NCBI GenBank assembly: GCA_029865265.1
Contig: JAOUHG010000007.1
Location: 1-64,000 of the forward strand
DNA length: 64,000 nt
Origin: Candidatus Krumholzibacteriia bacterium
Lineage (GTDB): Bacteria; Krumholzibacteriota; Krumholzibacteriia; WVZY01; JAKEHA01
Direction of reading: 5' to 3'
This document shows positions 51,071-61,011 of the stretch, one piece after another; positions within the stretch are counted from its first letter, which is position 1; every line of letters begins with the position of its first letter. Made by a program: the position numbers and the translations under genes. The notes under the pieces are model-generated. The model had not been told where the DNA came from and did not search any database. It was given only the letters and a program-made list of their open reading frames with translations.

Positions 51071-52705
51071 CTAGTACATGTCACCCATGCCGCCGCCCGG
51101 GACGCCGCGTCCCGCACCGGCCTTCTCGTCCTCCGGAATGTCCGTGACGACACATTCCGTGGTGAGGAGCATGCCGGCGACGCTGGCCGCGTTCTGCAGC
51201 GCGCTGCGCGTCACCTTGGTGGGGTCGACGATGCCGGCCTTGAACATGTCGACGTACTCGCCGGTGGCAGCGTTGTACCCGATGTTCTCCGCCTGCTTGA
51301 GGACGTGCTCCACGATGAGCGAACCCTCGGCACCGGCGTTGGCCGCGATCTGGCGCAGCGGGGACTCGAGCGCGCGGCGCACGATGTTGACGCCGATTGC
51401 GGCGTCGCCCTCGAGCACCAGCTTGTCGAGCACCTTCGCGGCGCGAATCAGCGTGATGCCGCCACCCGGCACGACGCCCTCTTCGACCGCCGCGCGCGTC
51501 GCCGCGAGCGCGTCCTCCACGCGGGCCTTCTTCTCCTTCATCTCAACCTCGGTGGCCGCACCCACGCTGATGACGGCAACGCCGCCGGCCAGCTTGGCGA
51601 GACGCTCCTGGAGCTTCTCCTTGTCGTACTCCGAGGTGGTGTCCTCGATCTGGCGGCGGATCTGGCCGACGCGCGACTTGATGTCGGCCGCCTTGCCCGC
51701 ACCCTCGACGATGGTGGTGTTGTCCTTGTCGATGGTGATGCGCTTGGCCTTGCCGAGATCAGCGACGGTCGCGTTCTCGAGCTTGAAGCCCGCCTCTTCC
51801 GAGACCACACGGCCACCGGTGAGGATGGCGATGTCCTCGAGCATGGACTTGCGGCGATCGCCGAAGCCCGGAGCCTTCACCGCGCACACCTGCAGGGTGC
51901 CGCGCAGCTTGTTCACGACCAGCGTGGCCAGCGCCTCGCCCTCGATGTCCTCGGCGATGATGAGGAAGGGACGGCCCATCTGCGCCACCTTCTCCAGGAT
52001 CGGCAGCAGGTCCTTCATGGACGCGATCTTCTTGTCATGGATGAGAATGACCGCATCCTCCAGCGTCACTTCCATGCGCTCGGCGTTGGTGACGAAATAC
52101 GGCGAGAGATAACCGCGGTCGAACTGCATGCCCTCCACGACTTCGTGGGTGGTCTCCATGCCGCGCGCCTCTTCCACCGTGATGACACCGTCCTTGCCGA
52201 CCTTGATCATGGCCTCGCCGATCAGGTCGCCGATCTCGGGATCGTTGTTGGCGCTGATGGTTGCCACGCTGCCGATGCCTTCCTTGGTCATCTTGATCGT
52301 GGTGCTCTTGCGCTTGATCTCCGCGACGACCGCCTCGGTGGCCTTCTGGATGCCCTTCTTGAGGAACATCGGGTTGGCCCCGGCGGTGACGTTCTTGATG
52401 CCCTCGGCGATCATCGCCTGGGCGAGAATGGTCGCGGTGGTGGTGCCGTCGCCCGCGACGTCCTGCGTCTTGGTGGCGACTTCCTTCACCATCTGTGCGC
52501 CGAGATTCTCGAACGGATCGTCGAGTTCGATCTCCTTGGCAATGGTGACACCGTCGTTGGTGATGCTCGGGCTGCCGAATTTCTTGTCGAGGACGACGTT
52601 GCGTCCCTTGGGGCCGAGCGTGATACGCACGGCGTTGGCGAGTTTGTCGACGCCGGTCCTGAGCTTTTCGCGCGCTTCGGCGTCGTAGATCAACTGTTTT
52701 GCCAT
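51071..52705 (-). CDS. groEL: Chaperonin GroEL (60 kDa)
   Basis: ATP-dependent cage chaperonin. The 544-residue protein has the standard features: [22 protein letters not shown] near the N-terminus, the ATP site [15 protein letters not shown], the apical-domain hydrophobic binding segments, [42 protein letters not shown] and [15 protein letters not shown]. The C-terminus ends in GGGMGDMY, a short version of the usual Gly-Gly-Met tail. It follows groES by 33 bp and is stopped by a strong hairpin terminator. Confidence 0.98.
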   Translation of the reverse strand: MAKQLIYDAEAREKLRTGVDKLANAVRITLGPKGRNVVLDKKFGSPSITNDGVTIAKEIELDDPFENLGAQMVKEVATKTQDVAGDGTTTATILAQAMIAEGIKNVTAGANPMFLKKGIQKATEAVVAEIKRKSTTIKMTKEGIGSVATISANNDPEIGDLIGEAMIKVGKDGVITVEEARGMETTHEVVEGMQFDRGYLSPYFVTNAERMEVTLEDAVILIHDKKIASMKDLLPILEKVAQMGRPFLIIAEDIEGEALATLVVNKLRGTLQVCAVKAPGFGDRRKSMLEDIAILTGGRVVSEEAGFKLENATVADLGKAKRITIDKDNTTIVEGAGKAADIKSRVGQIRRQIEDTTSEYDKEKLQERLAKLAGGVAVISVGAATEVEMKEKKARVEDALAATRAAVEEGVVPGGGITLIRAAKVLDKLVLEGDAAIGVNIVRRALESPLRQIAANAGAEGSLIVEHVLKQAENIGYNAATGEYVDMFKAGIVDPTKVTRSALQNAASVAGMLLTTECVVTDIPEDEKAGAGRGVPGGGMGDMY

Positions 52706-52738
52706 TGGTGGCCTCCTGTGTGTGTTCCGAATGAATGA

Positions 52739-53029
52739 CTAGAGAATGGCGAGGATCTCGTCTTCTTTCATGACGAGATACTTCGCGTCGTCGATGCTGA
52801 TTTCGTTGCCGGCATACTTGGCAAACAGCACGCGGTCGCCCTTCTTGACTTCGGGCTCCATGCGCTCGCCGCTGTTGGTGCGGCGGCCCTTGCCGACTGC
52901 GATGACCTCGCCCTCCTGCGGGCGCTCCTTCGCGGTGTCGGGAATGATGATGCCGCCCTTCTTCTGCTCTTCCTTCTCCAGGAGACGCACGATCACGCGG
53001 TCACCGAGTGGAATCATTTTCATGGCCAT
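52739..53029 (-). CDS. groES: Co-chaperonin GroES (10 kDa)
   Basis: A 96-residue lid of the chaperonin cage. Motifs: [27 protein letters not shown] (the mobile loop follows RLLEKEE), [29 protein letters not shown] and the ending [16 protein letters not shown] at 53029 preceded by a GGAGG/GAGG region. It is the first gene of the groES-groEL operon, with a HrcA/CIRCE site about 90 bp upstream. Confidence 0.97.
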   Translation of the reverse strand: MAMKMIPLGDRVIVRLLEKEEQKKGGIIIPDTAKERPQEGEVIAVGKGRRTNSGERMEPEVKKGDRVLFAKYAGNEISIDDAKYLVMKEDEILAIL

Positions 53030-53117
53030 GGTCCTCTTCCTCCGGGTTGAGTTGCGAATACTCGCCAGTGTTGTGATGATCGGAATTCGTTGCGCGGGAG
53101 CGATGCCCCGCCGCCAG

Positions 53118-53147
53118 ATATTAGCACTCACATCATGAGAGTGCTAA
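53118..53147 (-). promoter_or_regulatory. groES promoter overlapping the CIRCE operator
   Basis: On the minus strand TTAGCA (53147-53142) as -35, an 18-bp spacer and TAATAT (53123-53118) as -10. The spacer and both boxes overlap the CIRCE inverted repeat, so bound HrcA would block RNA polymerase directly. This arrangement is common for HrcA-controlled groE operons. Confidence 0.7.
53121..53147. promoter_or_regulatory. CIRCE element (HrcA operator)
   Basis: Perfect consensus inverted repeat: TTAGCACTC, nine bases, GAGTGCTAA (9-9-9). It lies about 90 bp upstream of the groES start codon. CIRCE is bound by the heat-shock repressor HrcA, so heat induction of groESL by derepression can be inferred; hrcA itself is not in this window. 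Confidence 0.97.
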
Positions 53148-53244
53148 CAGAGACTAGAATAACCGCGCCGCCAGGGTCTGGCAAGTGAAACTTTTCGTAA
53201 AGAGAGGTGGGTAAGCCGGATTTTACTGCTATTATGGCAGTGCG

Positions 53245-53997
53245 CTAGCGTCTTGACAGTCTATAGATCGTATCGATGCCAATGAGCGTCAGATGAGGGC
53301 GCACTCGATAGCTGGAGGGTAGCAGAGAGGCGATTCGGGAGACGCCGCCCCCCGTGACGACCACCGGCAGGCGACGGCCCACCCGGCGCTGGAGCATGGC
53401 GACCGCCTCGCGGATTCCCCCCGCCGCCGCCAGCCCCGCGCCCCAGCGCATGGCAAGGTCGGTGCGGTCGATACCGCCCGGGGGGAACGCCCCGGTGCGG
53501 AAGTCCACGGCCGGTAGCGCGGCCGTGCCCGCGTGAAGCGCGCCCAGGGCCATATCCGGCCCGGCAAGGATCACGCCGCCGCGGAACACGCGGTCGGTCA
53601 CCAGATCCACCGTAATCGCCGTGCCCACATCCACCACCACCGCGCCGCTCCCGCGCGTGCCCACCGCGCCCACCGCGGCGCAGATACGGTCGGCGCCGAG
53701 GCGCTCCGGATGACGGACGCCGATGCGGACGGGGAGCGGGATGCGGTGGCTGATGCGAAGCGGCGCCTCCCCCGTCGTCCGCCGCAGCGCCGCGGCGATC
53801 ACGGCATTCACCGCGGGATAGACCGACGAGAATGCGCACGCGCCACGGCGCGCCCCGCCACGCTGGGCCCGCCGCACCGCGGCATCGATGGCACGCGCCG
53901 AGGCGGTGCTGGCAACAGCCACCACCGGACCCACCCGGCCGCGGTCCACCACCGCGATCTTGATGGTCGAGTTGCCCGCGTCCGCGCACAGTGTCAA
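53245..53997 (-). CDS. coaX: Type III pantothenate kinase
   Basis: Phosphorylates pantothenate, the first step of CoA synthesis, in organisms lacking the coaA-type enzyme. The 250-residue ASKHA-fold protein has the phosphate motif DAGNSTIKIAVVD at residues 6-18, HPERLGADRICAAVGA, VVVDVGTAITVDLV, FRGGVILAGPDMALGALHAGTAALP and VVTGGGVSRI. The start is TTG at 53997, supported by an exceptionally good GGAGGTGAT 7 bp upstream and by the overlap with the birA stop (TTGA). birA-coaX is a widespread gene pair. Confidence 0.95.
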   Translation of the reverse strand: MTLCADAGNSTIKIAVVDRGRVGPVVAVASTASARAIDAAVRRAQRGGARRGACAFSSVYPAVNAVIAAALRRTTGEAPLRISHRIPLPVRIGVRHPERLGADRICAAVGAVGTRGSGAVVVDVGTAITVDLVTDRVFRGGVILAGPDMALGALHAGTAALPAVDFRTGAFPPGGIDRTDLAMRWGAGLAAAGGIREAVAMLQRRVGRRLPVVVTGGGVSRIASLLPSSYRVRPHLTLIGIDTIYRLSRR

Positions 53998-54803
53998 CCG
54001 ATCACCTCCACGGTTTCATTATAAAGGGAGACCACCGAGGCGTCGGAATCGAGTACGACCTGCAGCGCCCCGTCCCCCGCCACACCGGTGACCACGCCGG
54101 TCACGCGTCCGCCACCGGACGCGAACGCCACCGGCCGGTTCATCTGCGTCATCCGCGCCTGGTATGAACTCACCAGGGGCGCGAAGCCCTCGCGGCGGAA
54201 ACGGTCGTAGTACGCCTCGATGGTTCCCAGCACATCGGCGAGCACGAGGGCGCGATCCCACACCACCCCGGTGAGCGTTCGGCACGACGCGGCGGCCGCA
54301 CGCCATTCCGCGGGCCAGTCGTCCGGGGTGGCGTTCACGTTGATCCCCATGCCCACCACGACGTGGTCCACGCGTCCGGCCGACGCGGCGGACTCGGCAA
54401 GAATGCCGGCGATCTTCCCCGCCGCGCCCACGACATCGTTGGGCCACTTCACCATGAGATCCGTGTCGAGCAGTTTCGAGAGTGCCACCGATATCGCGGT
54501 GGCGATGGCCAGCGTCACCGCCAGGCTGGCACGCGCGTCGGCCTGCGGGCGCAGAATGACCGAACACATCACGTCGCGCCCCGGCGGGCTGGTCCACGCA
54601 TGACCGCGCCGCCCACGCCCGCGCGTCTGGTAGTCCGCAACCACGATGGTCCCCTCGGGCTCGCCCGCCCGGGCCAGTTCCAGGGCAACGTCGTTGGTGG
54701 ACTCCGTTTCGGGGAAGAAATACACGCGCCGGCCCAACCGCGCGGTGGCGAGGTAGCGCGCGAGTTCGGCGGGAAGCGGTCCGGCGGGCGAGGGATTCAT
54801 CAC
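53994..54803 (-). CDS. birA: Biotin-[acetyl-CoA-carboxylase] ligase (monofunctional)
   Basis: Attaches biotin to AccB. The 269-residue protein begins directly with the catalytic domain (RVYFFPETESTNDVALELAR), carries the biotinyl-AMP loop TRGRGRRGHAWTSPPGRD, LMVKWPNDVVGAAGKIAGIL, VVGMGINVNATPD and a C-terminal SH3-like domain. The N-terminal winged-helix DNA-binding domain of E. coli BirA is missing, so it should not act as a repressor. GTG start at 54803 overlaps the nadC stop (GTGA). Confidence 0.95.
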   Translation of the reverse strand: MMNPSPAGPLPAELARYLATARLGRRVYFFPETESTNDVALELARAGEPEGTIVVADYQTRGRGRRGHAWTSPPGRDVMCSVILRPQADARASLAVTLAIATAISVALSKLLDTDLMVKWPNDVVGAAGKIAGILAESAASAGRVDHVVVGMGINVNATPDDWPAEWRAAAASCRTLTGVVWDRALVLADVLGTIEAYYDRFRREGFAPLVSSYQARMTQMNRPVAFASGGGRVTGVVTGVAGDGALQVVLDSDASVVSLYNETVEVIG

Positions 54804-55693
54804 AGGACATCCAGGCTCATCGACGCCGCGGGCGGCGAGTGGGTCAGCGCACCGACGGAGATGTAGTCGACACCCGGCAGCGCGAATTCACCAATCGTCT
54901 CCAGTACGATGCCACCCGACACCTCCACCTCCAGGCGGCGCCCGTCACCCGCGCGGCGCCACGCGCCGATGCGCGCCACCGCCGCGCGAACATCCGCGGG
55001 TGCGAAGTTGTCCAGCATGACGCGGTCGATGCGCGCGCTCGCCGGCGACGCCAGCACCGCGTCCAGAAAGTCCGGCGAATCCACCTCGAGCTCGACGAAC
55101 GCCGCCCGTGGCGCCCGCACGATACGCCCCAGCGCCGCGTCGTGCCCCCCGGCCGCGCGCACGTGGTTTTCCTTGATGAGCACCATGGCGTGCAGGTCGC
55201 GGCGGTGGTTGCGCGCGCCGCCACAACGAACCGCGTACTTGTCGAGCTCCCGCCACAACGGAACGGTCTTGCGCGTGTCCAGGATGGTGACACCGGTGCC
55301 CGCCACCGCCCGCACGTAGCGCGCGGTGAGCGACGCGATGCCACACATGCGCTGCAGGAAGTTGAGCGCGGTTCGCTCGGCGCAAAGGATCGAGCGCGCG
55401 GAACCGTGCAGACTCACCAGGACATCACCGGCGCGGGCACGCGCGCCGTCAGCCAGCGGTGCCTCGAAGGACACACTGGAATCGACCTGCCGGAACACCT
55501 CGCGCGCCACGCCGGTTCCCGACACGGCGACTTCGTCCGCCACGCGGATCTCGGCGCGCAGCGGCGCGCCGTCGAGTTCCAGGTACGCGACCGTCGCGTC
55601 TTCCCGCGCGGCGTCTTCTTCCAGCGCCGCGCGGACCAGCGCGGTCACGTGCTCCGGCGCAGGGGGTTGCAGGTTCGGCCCAGTGTGGCTCAC
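54800..55693 (-). CDS. nadC: Nicotinate-nucleotide pyrophosphorylase (quinolinate phosphoribosyltransferase)
   Basis: Converts quinolinate and PRPP to nicotinate mononucleotide in de novo NAD synthesis. The 297-residue protein has [103 protein letters not shown] and [13 protein letters not shown]-binding Arg and Lys residues are conserved. ATG overlaps the uvrB stop (ATGA). nadA and nadB are not in the window. Confidence 0.96.
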   Translation of the reverse strand: MSHTGPNLQPPAPEHVTALVRAALEEDAAREDATVAYLELDGAPLRAEIRVADEVAVSGTGVAREVFRQVDSSVSFEAPLADGARARAGDVLVSLHGSARSILCAERTALNFLQRMCGIASLTARYVRAVAGTGVTILDTRKTVPLWRELDKYAVRCGGARNHRRDLHAMVLIKENHVRAAGGHDAALGRIVRAPRAAFVELEVDSPDFLDAVLASPASARIDRVMLDNFAPADVRAAVARIGAWRRAGDGRRLEVEVSGGIVLETIGEFALPGVDYISVGALTHSPPAASMSLDVL

Positions 55694-57729
55694 AGGTCCT
55701 CCCCACCACGCCCGCGCCGCCGGCGCGGTGCACGCTCGTCCGCCGCCGCAAGCTGCATGCGCATTTCGTCCAGGCGGTCGCGCAGGCTGGCCGCCTTCTC
55801 GAAGTTCATATCGCGGGCCTCGCGCAGCATCTCCGCCTCGATGGCCGCGGCGAGCGCCTCGGTGGGCGCGCCCGCTTCCAGCACCACGTCGGCGCCGTCG
55901 CGGCGCCGTGCATCCGCGACCGATGTCGACAGCACGACCTCGTCGAGCGACTTGACGATGCCCCGCGGGGTGATGCCGTGCTCCGCGTTGTACGCCAGCT
56001 GCCGGCGGCGGCGGCGGTTGGTCTCCCGCATGGCGCCGCGCATCGAGTCCGTCACGTGGTCGGCGTAGAAGATGACGCGCCCCGACACGTGCCGCGCCGC
56101 CCGCCCCGCGGTCTGGATGAGGCTGCGCTCGCTGCGCAGGAACCCCTCCTTGTCGGCGTCACACACCGCCACCAGCGCCACCTCGGGCAGGTCGAGTCCC
56201 TCGCGCAGCAGGTTGATGCCCACCAGCACGTCGAACTCGCCCAGGCGCAGGCCGCGCAGAATCTGCACGCGCTCCAGCGCGTCGATGTCGGAGTGCAGGT
56301 AGCGCACGCGGATTCCGAGCGATGACAGGTAGTCGGTGAGTTCCTCCGACATGCGCTTGGTGAGCGTGGTCACCAGCACCCGTTCCCCCATGCCCGCGCA
56401 TACCCGTATCTCCTCCACCAGGTCGTCCACCTGCCCCTCCACCGGGCGCAGGCTGATCTCGGGGTCCACCAGGCCGGTGGGCCGGATCACCTGCTCCACC
56501 ACCTCGCCGCCGGTGCGCGCCAGTTCCCAGTCGGCCGGGGTCGCGCTCACGTAGATGTAGCGCGGGATCATGCCGTCGAATTCGTCGAACTTCAGGGGAC
56601 GGTTGTCGAGCGCCGAGGGCAGCCGGAACCCGTGCTCCACCAGGGTGAGCTTGCGCGAACGGTCGCCGTTGTACATGCCGCCCACCTGCGGCACGGTGAC
56701 GTGCGACTCGTCAATCACGCACACGAAGTCCTGCGGGAAGAAGTCGAGCAGGGTCATGGGACGTTCGCCGGGCCCGCGGCCGGAGAGATGGCGGGCGTAG
56801 TTCTCCACACCGCTGCAGTATCCCACCTCCTCCAGCATCTCGCAGTCGTACAGGGTGCGCGATTCGAGCCGCTGCGCCTCCACGTTCTTGCCCAGTTCGC
56901 GCAGTTGCACCACGCGCTCCGCCAGCTCCTCGCGGATGGCCTTCACCGCCCGCTTCACTGCGGGCTCCGGGGTGACGAAGTGCTTGGCCGGAAACAGGGT
57001 CAGTTCCTCGATGCCGCGCAGCCGCTTGCCGGTGAGCGGGTCGGTGATGGAGAGCGATTCCACCGTGTCACCGAAGAACTCCACGCGAATCGCCTCCTCC
57101 TCGTAGGCGGGGCGGATCTCCACCACGTCTCCGCGCACGCGGAAACACCCCCGCGTGAAGGCGGCGTCGTTGCGTTGGTACTGGATGTCGACCAGGCTGC
57201 GCAGGAATTCTTCGCGGTTGAGCGCGTCGCCCGCGTGCAGGCGGATGGTCATGGCGCGCACCATCTCCGGCGACCCGAGCCCGTAGATGCACGAAACGCT
57301 GGAGACGACGATGACGTCCTGCCGCGTCATGAGCGAGCTGGTGGCGCGCACCCGCAGGCGGTCGATGTCGTCGTTGATGGACGCATCCTTGGCGATATAC
57401 GTGTTGGTGGACGGCACATAGGCCTCGGGCTGGTAGTAGTCGTAGTAACTCACGAAGTACTCCACGGCATTGTTGGGGAAGAAGCCCTTGAACTCACCGT
57501 AGAGCTGTGCCGCCAGCGTCTTGTTGTGGGAAATGACCAGCGCGGGCAGCCCGGTCTGTGCGATCACGTTGGCAATGGTGAAGGTCTTGCCCGACCCGGT
57601 GACGCCAAGCAATACCTGGTCGCGCCGCTTCTCGCGCAATCCCGCCACCAGGGCCCGGATGGCCTGCGGCTGATCGCCCGTGGGTTTGTAGTGGGAAACA
57701 AGATCGAAGCCGCCCGCCACCGGCTTCAC
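55690..57729 (-). CDS. uvrB: Excinuclease ABC subunit B
   Basis: DNA damage recognition helicase-like subunit of nucleotide excision repair. The 679-residue protein has Walker [17 protein letters not shown], the beta-hairpin region [45 protein letters not shown], helicase motifs [17 protein letters not shown] and [10 protein letters not shown], and a C-terminal UVR domain ([22 protein letters not shown]). GTG start at 57729 overlaps the rodZ-like stop (GTGA). The C-terminus is followed by an Arg/Gly-rich tail. uvrA/uvrC are elsewhere. Confidence 0.97.
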   Translation of the reverse strand: MKPVAGGFDLVSHYKPTGDQPQAIRALVAGLREKRRDQVLLGVTGSGKTFTIANVIAQTGLPALVISHNKTLAAQLYGEFKGFFPNNAVEYFVSYYDYYQPEAYVPSTNTYIAKDASINDDIDRLRVRATSSLMTRQDVIVVSSVSCIYGLGSPEMVRAMTIRLHAGDALNREEFLRSLVDIQYQRNDAAFTRGCFRVRGDVVEIRPAYEEEAIRVEFFGDTVESLSITDPLTGKRLRGIEELTLFPAKHFVTPEPAVKRAVKAIREELAERVVQLRELGKNVEAQRLESRTLYDCEMLEEVGYCSGVENYARHLSGRGPGERPMTLLDFFPQDFVCVIDESHVTVPQVGGMYNGDRSRKLTLVEHGFRLPSALDNRPLKFDEFDGMIPRYIYVSATPADWELARTGGEVVEQVIRPTGLVDPEISLRPVEGQVDDLVEEIRVCAGMGERVLVTTLTKRMSEELTDYLSSLGIRVRYLHSDIDALERVQILRGLRLGEFDVLVGINLLREGLDLPEVALVAVCDADKEGFLRSERSLIQTAGRAARHVSGRVIFYADHVTDSMRGAMRETNRRRRRQLAYNAEHGITPRGIVKSLDEVVLSTSVADARRRDGADVVLEAGAPTEALAAAIEAEMLREARDMNFEKAASLRDRLDEMRMQLAAADERAPRRRRGRGGEDL

Positions 57730-58184
57730 CCGGCCGGCCGCACGGCCTCGACCGGCGCGGCACTCCCCGTCTGTGCGCCCCCCGAACGCCGGCGCTCGCG
57801 CACGAGCAGGACGGCGAGAACGATGACCACCACGAGGAGAAGCGGAAAGACGAGCGACTTGAGCAGGCGCGGGGCACCCAGCTTCTCGACATGCAGGGCC
57901 TCTTCCACGTCCCACGACGGGCCGCCCCCGGTGCCGCCGCCGCCGCGCTGCCCGACCATGTCCCACAGCTTGCCGCCATCCAGCCCCAGGAACTCCGCGT
58001 AGTTGCGCAGGAACCCCTTGAGGTAGGTCTCGCTGGAGAACGCACCGAAGTCGTCCCCCTCCAGCGAGCGGATGGACTGCACCGAGATGCGCGTCTCGCG
58101 ATTGACCTGCTCGATGGTGAGCTTCTTCTCCTCGCGCGCGGCGCGCAGGAGTTCCCCGACCGTCTTGCCCTGCGAGTTGTCCAT
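57726..58184 (-). CDS. RodZ-like HTH and membrane-anchor protein (short form)
   Basis: A 152-residue protein with an N-terminal HTH_25/Cro-type domain ([35 protein letters not shown], then [16 protein letters not shown]) followed by a Gly-rich linker and one membrane helix ([18 protein letters not shown]), then a ~25-residue periplasmic tail. RodZ proteins link MreB to the cell-wall machinery and usually carry a periplasmic DUF4115 domain; this one lacks it. It may therefore be a truncated RodZ or another membrane-anchored HTH regulator. It lies between valS and uvrB. Confidence 0.82.
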   Translation of the reverse strand: MDNSQGKTVGELLRAAREEKKLTIEQVNRETRISVQSIRSLEGDDFGAFSSETYLKGFLRNYAEFLGLDGGKLWDMVGQRGGGGTGGGPSWDVEEALHVEKLGAPRLLKSLVFPLLLVVVIVLAVLLVRERRRSGGAQTGSAAPVEAVRPAG

Positions 58185-58224
58185 AGGTACCGCCTATCCT
58201 CCCACGCGCGTCGTCCGCGGTCAA

Positions 58225-60927
58225 TCAGCCGTCGGCCCGCAGCAGCCCGATCGACTCGCGTAGTTTGCCGAGCTCGGTCTCCAGCCGGGCCTGCTTCTCG
58301 CGTTCCCGCTCCACCACTTCCGGTTTGGCGCGCGTGACGAAGTTCTCGTTGGCGAGCTTCGCGCTGACCGCGGCGAGATCGCTTTCGACCTTGCCACGCT
58401 CGCGCTCCAGCCGCTCGCGTTCGGCGGCGAAGTCCACCACCCCGCGCAGCGGCACCACCACCTCGATGTCGCCGATGGGTGTGGCCGCGTCGCCCTTCTC
58501 CTTTTGCACCGCGGGGCCCGCGTCCAGCGAGGCCACGCCCGCCAGGCGCTGGATTCCGTCTTCGGCCTCGCGCAAGAGGGCGGCCCGGTGCTCCGGCGCC
58601 TGCACACGCACCGGAATGCGCGCCGCCGGCGCCACCCGGTAGGCGGCGCGGATGTTGCGCACCGAGGTCACCACGTCGCGCAGTAGCCCCATGCGCGCCT
58701 CGGCTTCCGCGTCCACGTCCCCGTCGTCGCCGCGCGGGTAGGGCTGTTCGAGCAGGAGCCCGTTCGTCATGGGCAGCACGCTCCAGATCTCCTCGGTCAC
58801 ATAGGGCATCAGCGGGTGCATGAGCTTCACCGACTCACCCAGCACATACAGCAGAACCGCCAGCACGGTGCGGCCATCGCCTTCGCCGTAGAGGCGAACC
58901 TTGGCCAGCTCCAGGTACCAGTCACAGAAGTCGTGCCAGAAGAAATCGTACACGCGCGCCGCGGCGTCGTTGAGCCGCCACTCCTCGCACGCCCGGTTGC
59001 TGTCGAGCGCGCAGCGCGACAGCGCCGAGAGGATCCAGCGGTCCTCCCAGGCGAGGTCGGGTGTAAAGGCAAGCGAGGAACCGTGCGCCGTGCGCCACGC
59101 GGAGACAAACGGTGACCCCTCACCCGCGCCGGGACCGTCCGCGAAGATGGGCGCCGTCTCCTTCTCCACTGCGCTCATCACCAGGCGCGACGCCTGCCAG
59201 ATCTTGTTGGTGAAATTGCGGCCGATCTCGAGCTTGTCCTCGTCGAAGAACACGTCCTTGCCCGGCGGCGAGAGCATGGACAGCGTGAAGCGGAACGCGT
59301 CCGTTCCCCACTTGTCGATGATGTCCAGCGGGTCGGGCGAGTTGCCCAGCGATTTGCTCATCTTGCGCCCCAGGCCGTCGCGCACGATGCCGGTCAGAAA
59401 CACGTGGCGGAACGGAACCTCGCCCATGAACTCCAGCGAGGCCATGATCATGCGCGCCACCCAGAAGAAGATGATCTCCGAGCCGGTCACCAGCACCGAC
59501 GTGGGGTGATAGCGTTTCAGGTCCGGCGCGTTCTCGTCCGGCCAACCCATGGGCGAGAAAGTCCACAGCCACGACGAGAACCACGTGTCCAGCACGTCCT
59601 CGTCCTGGTGCAGCGCCGTACCGCCACAACCGCCGCAGGCCGACGGGTCCTCGCGCGACACGGTGAAGTGATCGCAGTCGTCGCAGTACCACACCGGGAT
59701 GCGGTGACCCCACCACAGCTGGCGCGACACGCACCAGTCGCGGATGTTGGTCATCCAGCTCATGTACACGTTGCGCCAGCGCGGCGGATAGAAGGTAATC
59801 TCGTCGTTCTCGACCGCGCGCACCGCCGGCTCCGCCAGCGGCTGCATCTTTACGAACCACTGCCGCGACAGCAGCGGTTCGATGACGGTGCCGCAGCGGT
59901 CGTGCGTGCCCACCGCGTGGCGGTGGGGTTCGATCTTGACCAGCAGGCCTTCCTTCTCCAGCCGTTCCACCACCCGCTTGCGCGCGGCAAAACGATCCAG
60001 CCCCGCGAAGTCCTCACCCGCCTCGCGCGTCATCTTCCCGCTGCGGTCGATGACGATCACCGCGGGCAGACCGTGGCGCCGCGCGATGGCGAAGTCGTTG
60101 GGGTCGTGCGCGGGCGTCACCTTGACGAACCCCGAGCCAAACGCCTTGTCCACCGCCTCGTCCGCCACGATGGGCAGTTCGCGCCCCACGATGGGCAGCG
60201 TGGCCGTCCGGCCCACCAGCTTCTTCTTGCCGCGGTCGTCCGGGCTCACCGCCACCGCGGTATCGCCCAGCATGGTCTCGGGGCGCGTGGTGGCCACCAC
60301 CACCTCACCGTGTGCGGACGGGTAACGGATCCACCACAGCTTCGAGTCGCGTTCCTCGTACACGACCTCCTCATCGGAGATGGCGGTCTGGCACGAGGGG
60401 CACCAGTTGACGATGTAGTCGCCCCGGTAGATGAGCCCCTTCTCATAGAGGCGCACGAATACCTCGCGCACGGCGCGTGAGCGTGGCTCGTCCAGGGTGA
60501 AGGCTTCGCGCGTCCAGTCGAACGCGCAGCCGAGCTGCTTCATCTGTTCGGCGATTCGCGCGTGGTGGTGGTCCTTCCACTTCCAGGCCTGGGCGAGAAA
60601 TTCTTCGCGCGTCATGTCGGCGCGCGACTTCCCCTCCTTCGCGAGCGCCGTCTCCACCACCTTCTGGGTGGCGATGCCCGCGTGGTCGGTGCCGGGAATC
60701 CACAGCGTGTTGTAACCGGACATGCGCTTCCAGCGGATGAGCTGGTCCTGCACGGTGTCGCCGAGGATGTGTCCGACGTGGAGGACGCCGGTCACGTTGG
60801 GTGGCGGGAGGATGATGACGAACGGCTCCCGGTCGGAGTCGTCGTCGGGCGGGAAGATGCCGCGCGAGTCCCACTCCCGGTTCCATCGCGCGCGCGCGCC
60901 GGCCGGATCGAAGTGTTTTTCCATCAT
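58225..60927 (-). CDS. valS: Valyl-tRNA synthetase
   Basis: Charges tRNA-Val. The 900-residue class I synthetase has the HIGH-type motif PPPNVTGVLHVGH near residue 40, the editing (CP1) domain with TTRPETMLGDTAVAVSPDD, WWGHRIPVWYCDDC, a KMSKS motif at GRKMSKSLGNSPDPLD (near 525), the anticodon-binding domain, and a C-terminal coiled coil (LERERGKVESDLAAVSAKLANENF). All parts are intact and of normal length. Own promoter 40-70 bp upstream. Confidence 0.97.
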   Translation of the reverse strand: MMEKHFDPAGARARWNREWDSRGIFPPDDDSDREPFVIILPPPNVTGVLHVGHILGDTVQDQLIRWKRMSGYNTLWIPGTDHAGIATQKVVETALAKEGKSRADMTREEFLAQAWKWKDHHHARIAEQMKQLGCAFDWTREAFTLDEPRSRAVREVFVRLYEKGLIYRGDYIVNWCPSCQTAISDEEVVYEERDSKLWWIRYPSAHGEVVVATTRPETMLGDTAVAVSPDDRGKKKLVGRTATLPIVGRELPIVADEAVDKAFGSGFVKVTPAHDPNDFAIARRHGLPAVIVIDRSGKMTREAGEDFAGLDRFAARKRVVERLEKEGLLVKIEPHRHAVGTHDRCGTVIEPLLSRQWFVKMQPLAEPAVRAVENDEITFYPPRWRNVYMSWMTNIRDWCVSRQLWWGHRIPVWYCDDCDHFTVSREDPSACGGCGGTALHQDEDVLDTWFSSWLWTFSPMGWPDENAPDLKRYHPTSVLVTGSEIIFFWVARMIMASLEFMGEVPFRHVFLTGIVRDGLGRKMSKSLGNSPDPLDIIDKWGTDAFRFTLSMLSPPGKDVFFDEDKLEIGRNFTNKIWQASRLVMSAVEKETAPIFADGPGAGEGSPFVSAWRTAHGSSLAFTPDLAWEDRWILSALSRCALDSNRACEEWRLNDAAARVYDFFWHDFCDWYLELAKVRLYGEGDGRTVLAVLLYVLGESVKLMHPLMPYVTEEIWSVLPMTNGLLLEQPYPRGDDGDVDAEAEARMGLLRDVVTSVRNIRAAYRVAPAARIPVRVQAPEHRAALLREAEDGIQRLAGVASLDAGPAVQKEKGDAATPIGDIEVVVPLRGVVDFAAERERLERERGKVESDLAAVSAKLANENFVTRAKPEVVEREREKQARLETELGKLRESIGLLRADG

Positions 60928-60967
60928 GGAGTCCGGGATTCGATGACAGAACCCCTTGGAGCACGGG

Positions 60968-60997
60968 AAGATAGCACCTCAGGCGCGCGGCGGTCAA
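60968..60997 (-). promoter_or_regulatory. Promoter of valS
   Basis: On the minus strand TTGACC (60997-60992), an 18-bp spacer and TATCTT (60973-60968), 41 bp before the valS ATG. No T-box-like leader could be present, because the space is too short. Confidence 0.6.
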
Positions 60998-61011
60998 CCA
61001 TGCTGGCGGCG

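Noticed and set aside
53148-53244. Small inverted repeat ACTGC-N7-GCAGT near 53225-53243 considered as coaX terminator
   Set aside because: Only 5 bp of stem, and the minus-strand downstream bases are A-rich, not T-rich.
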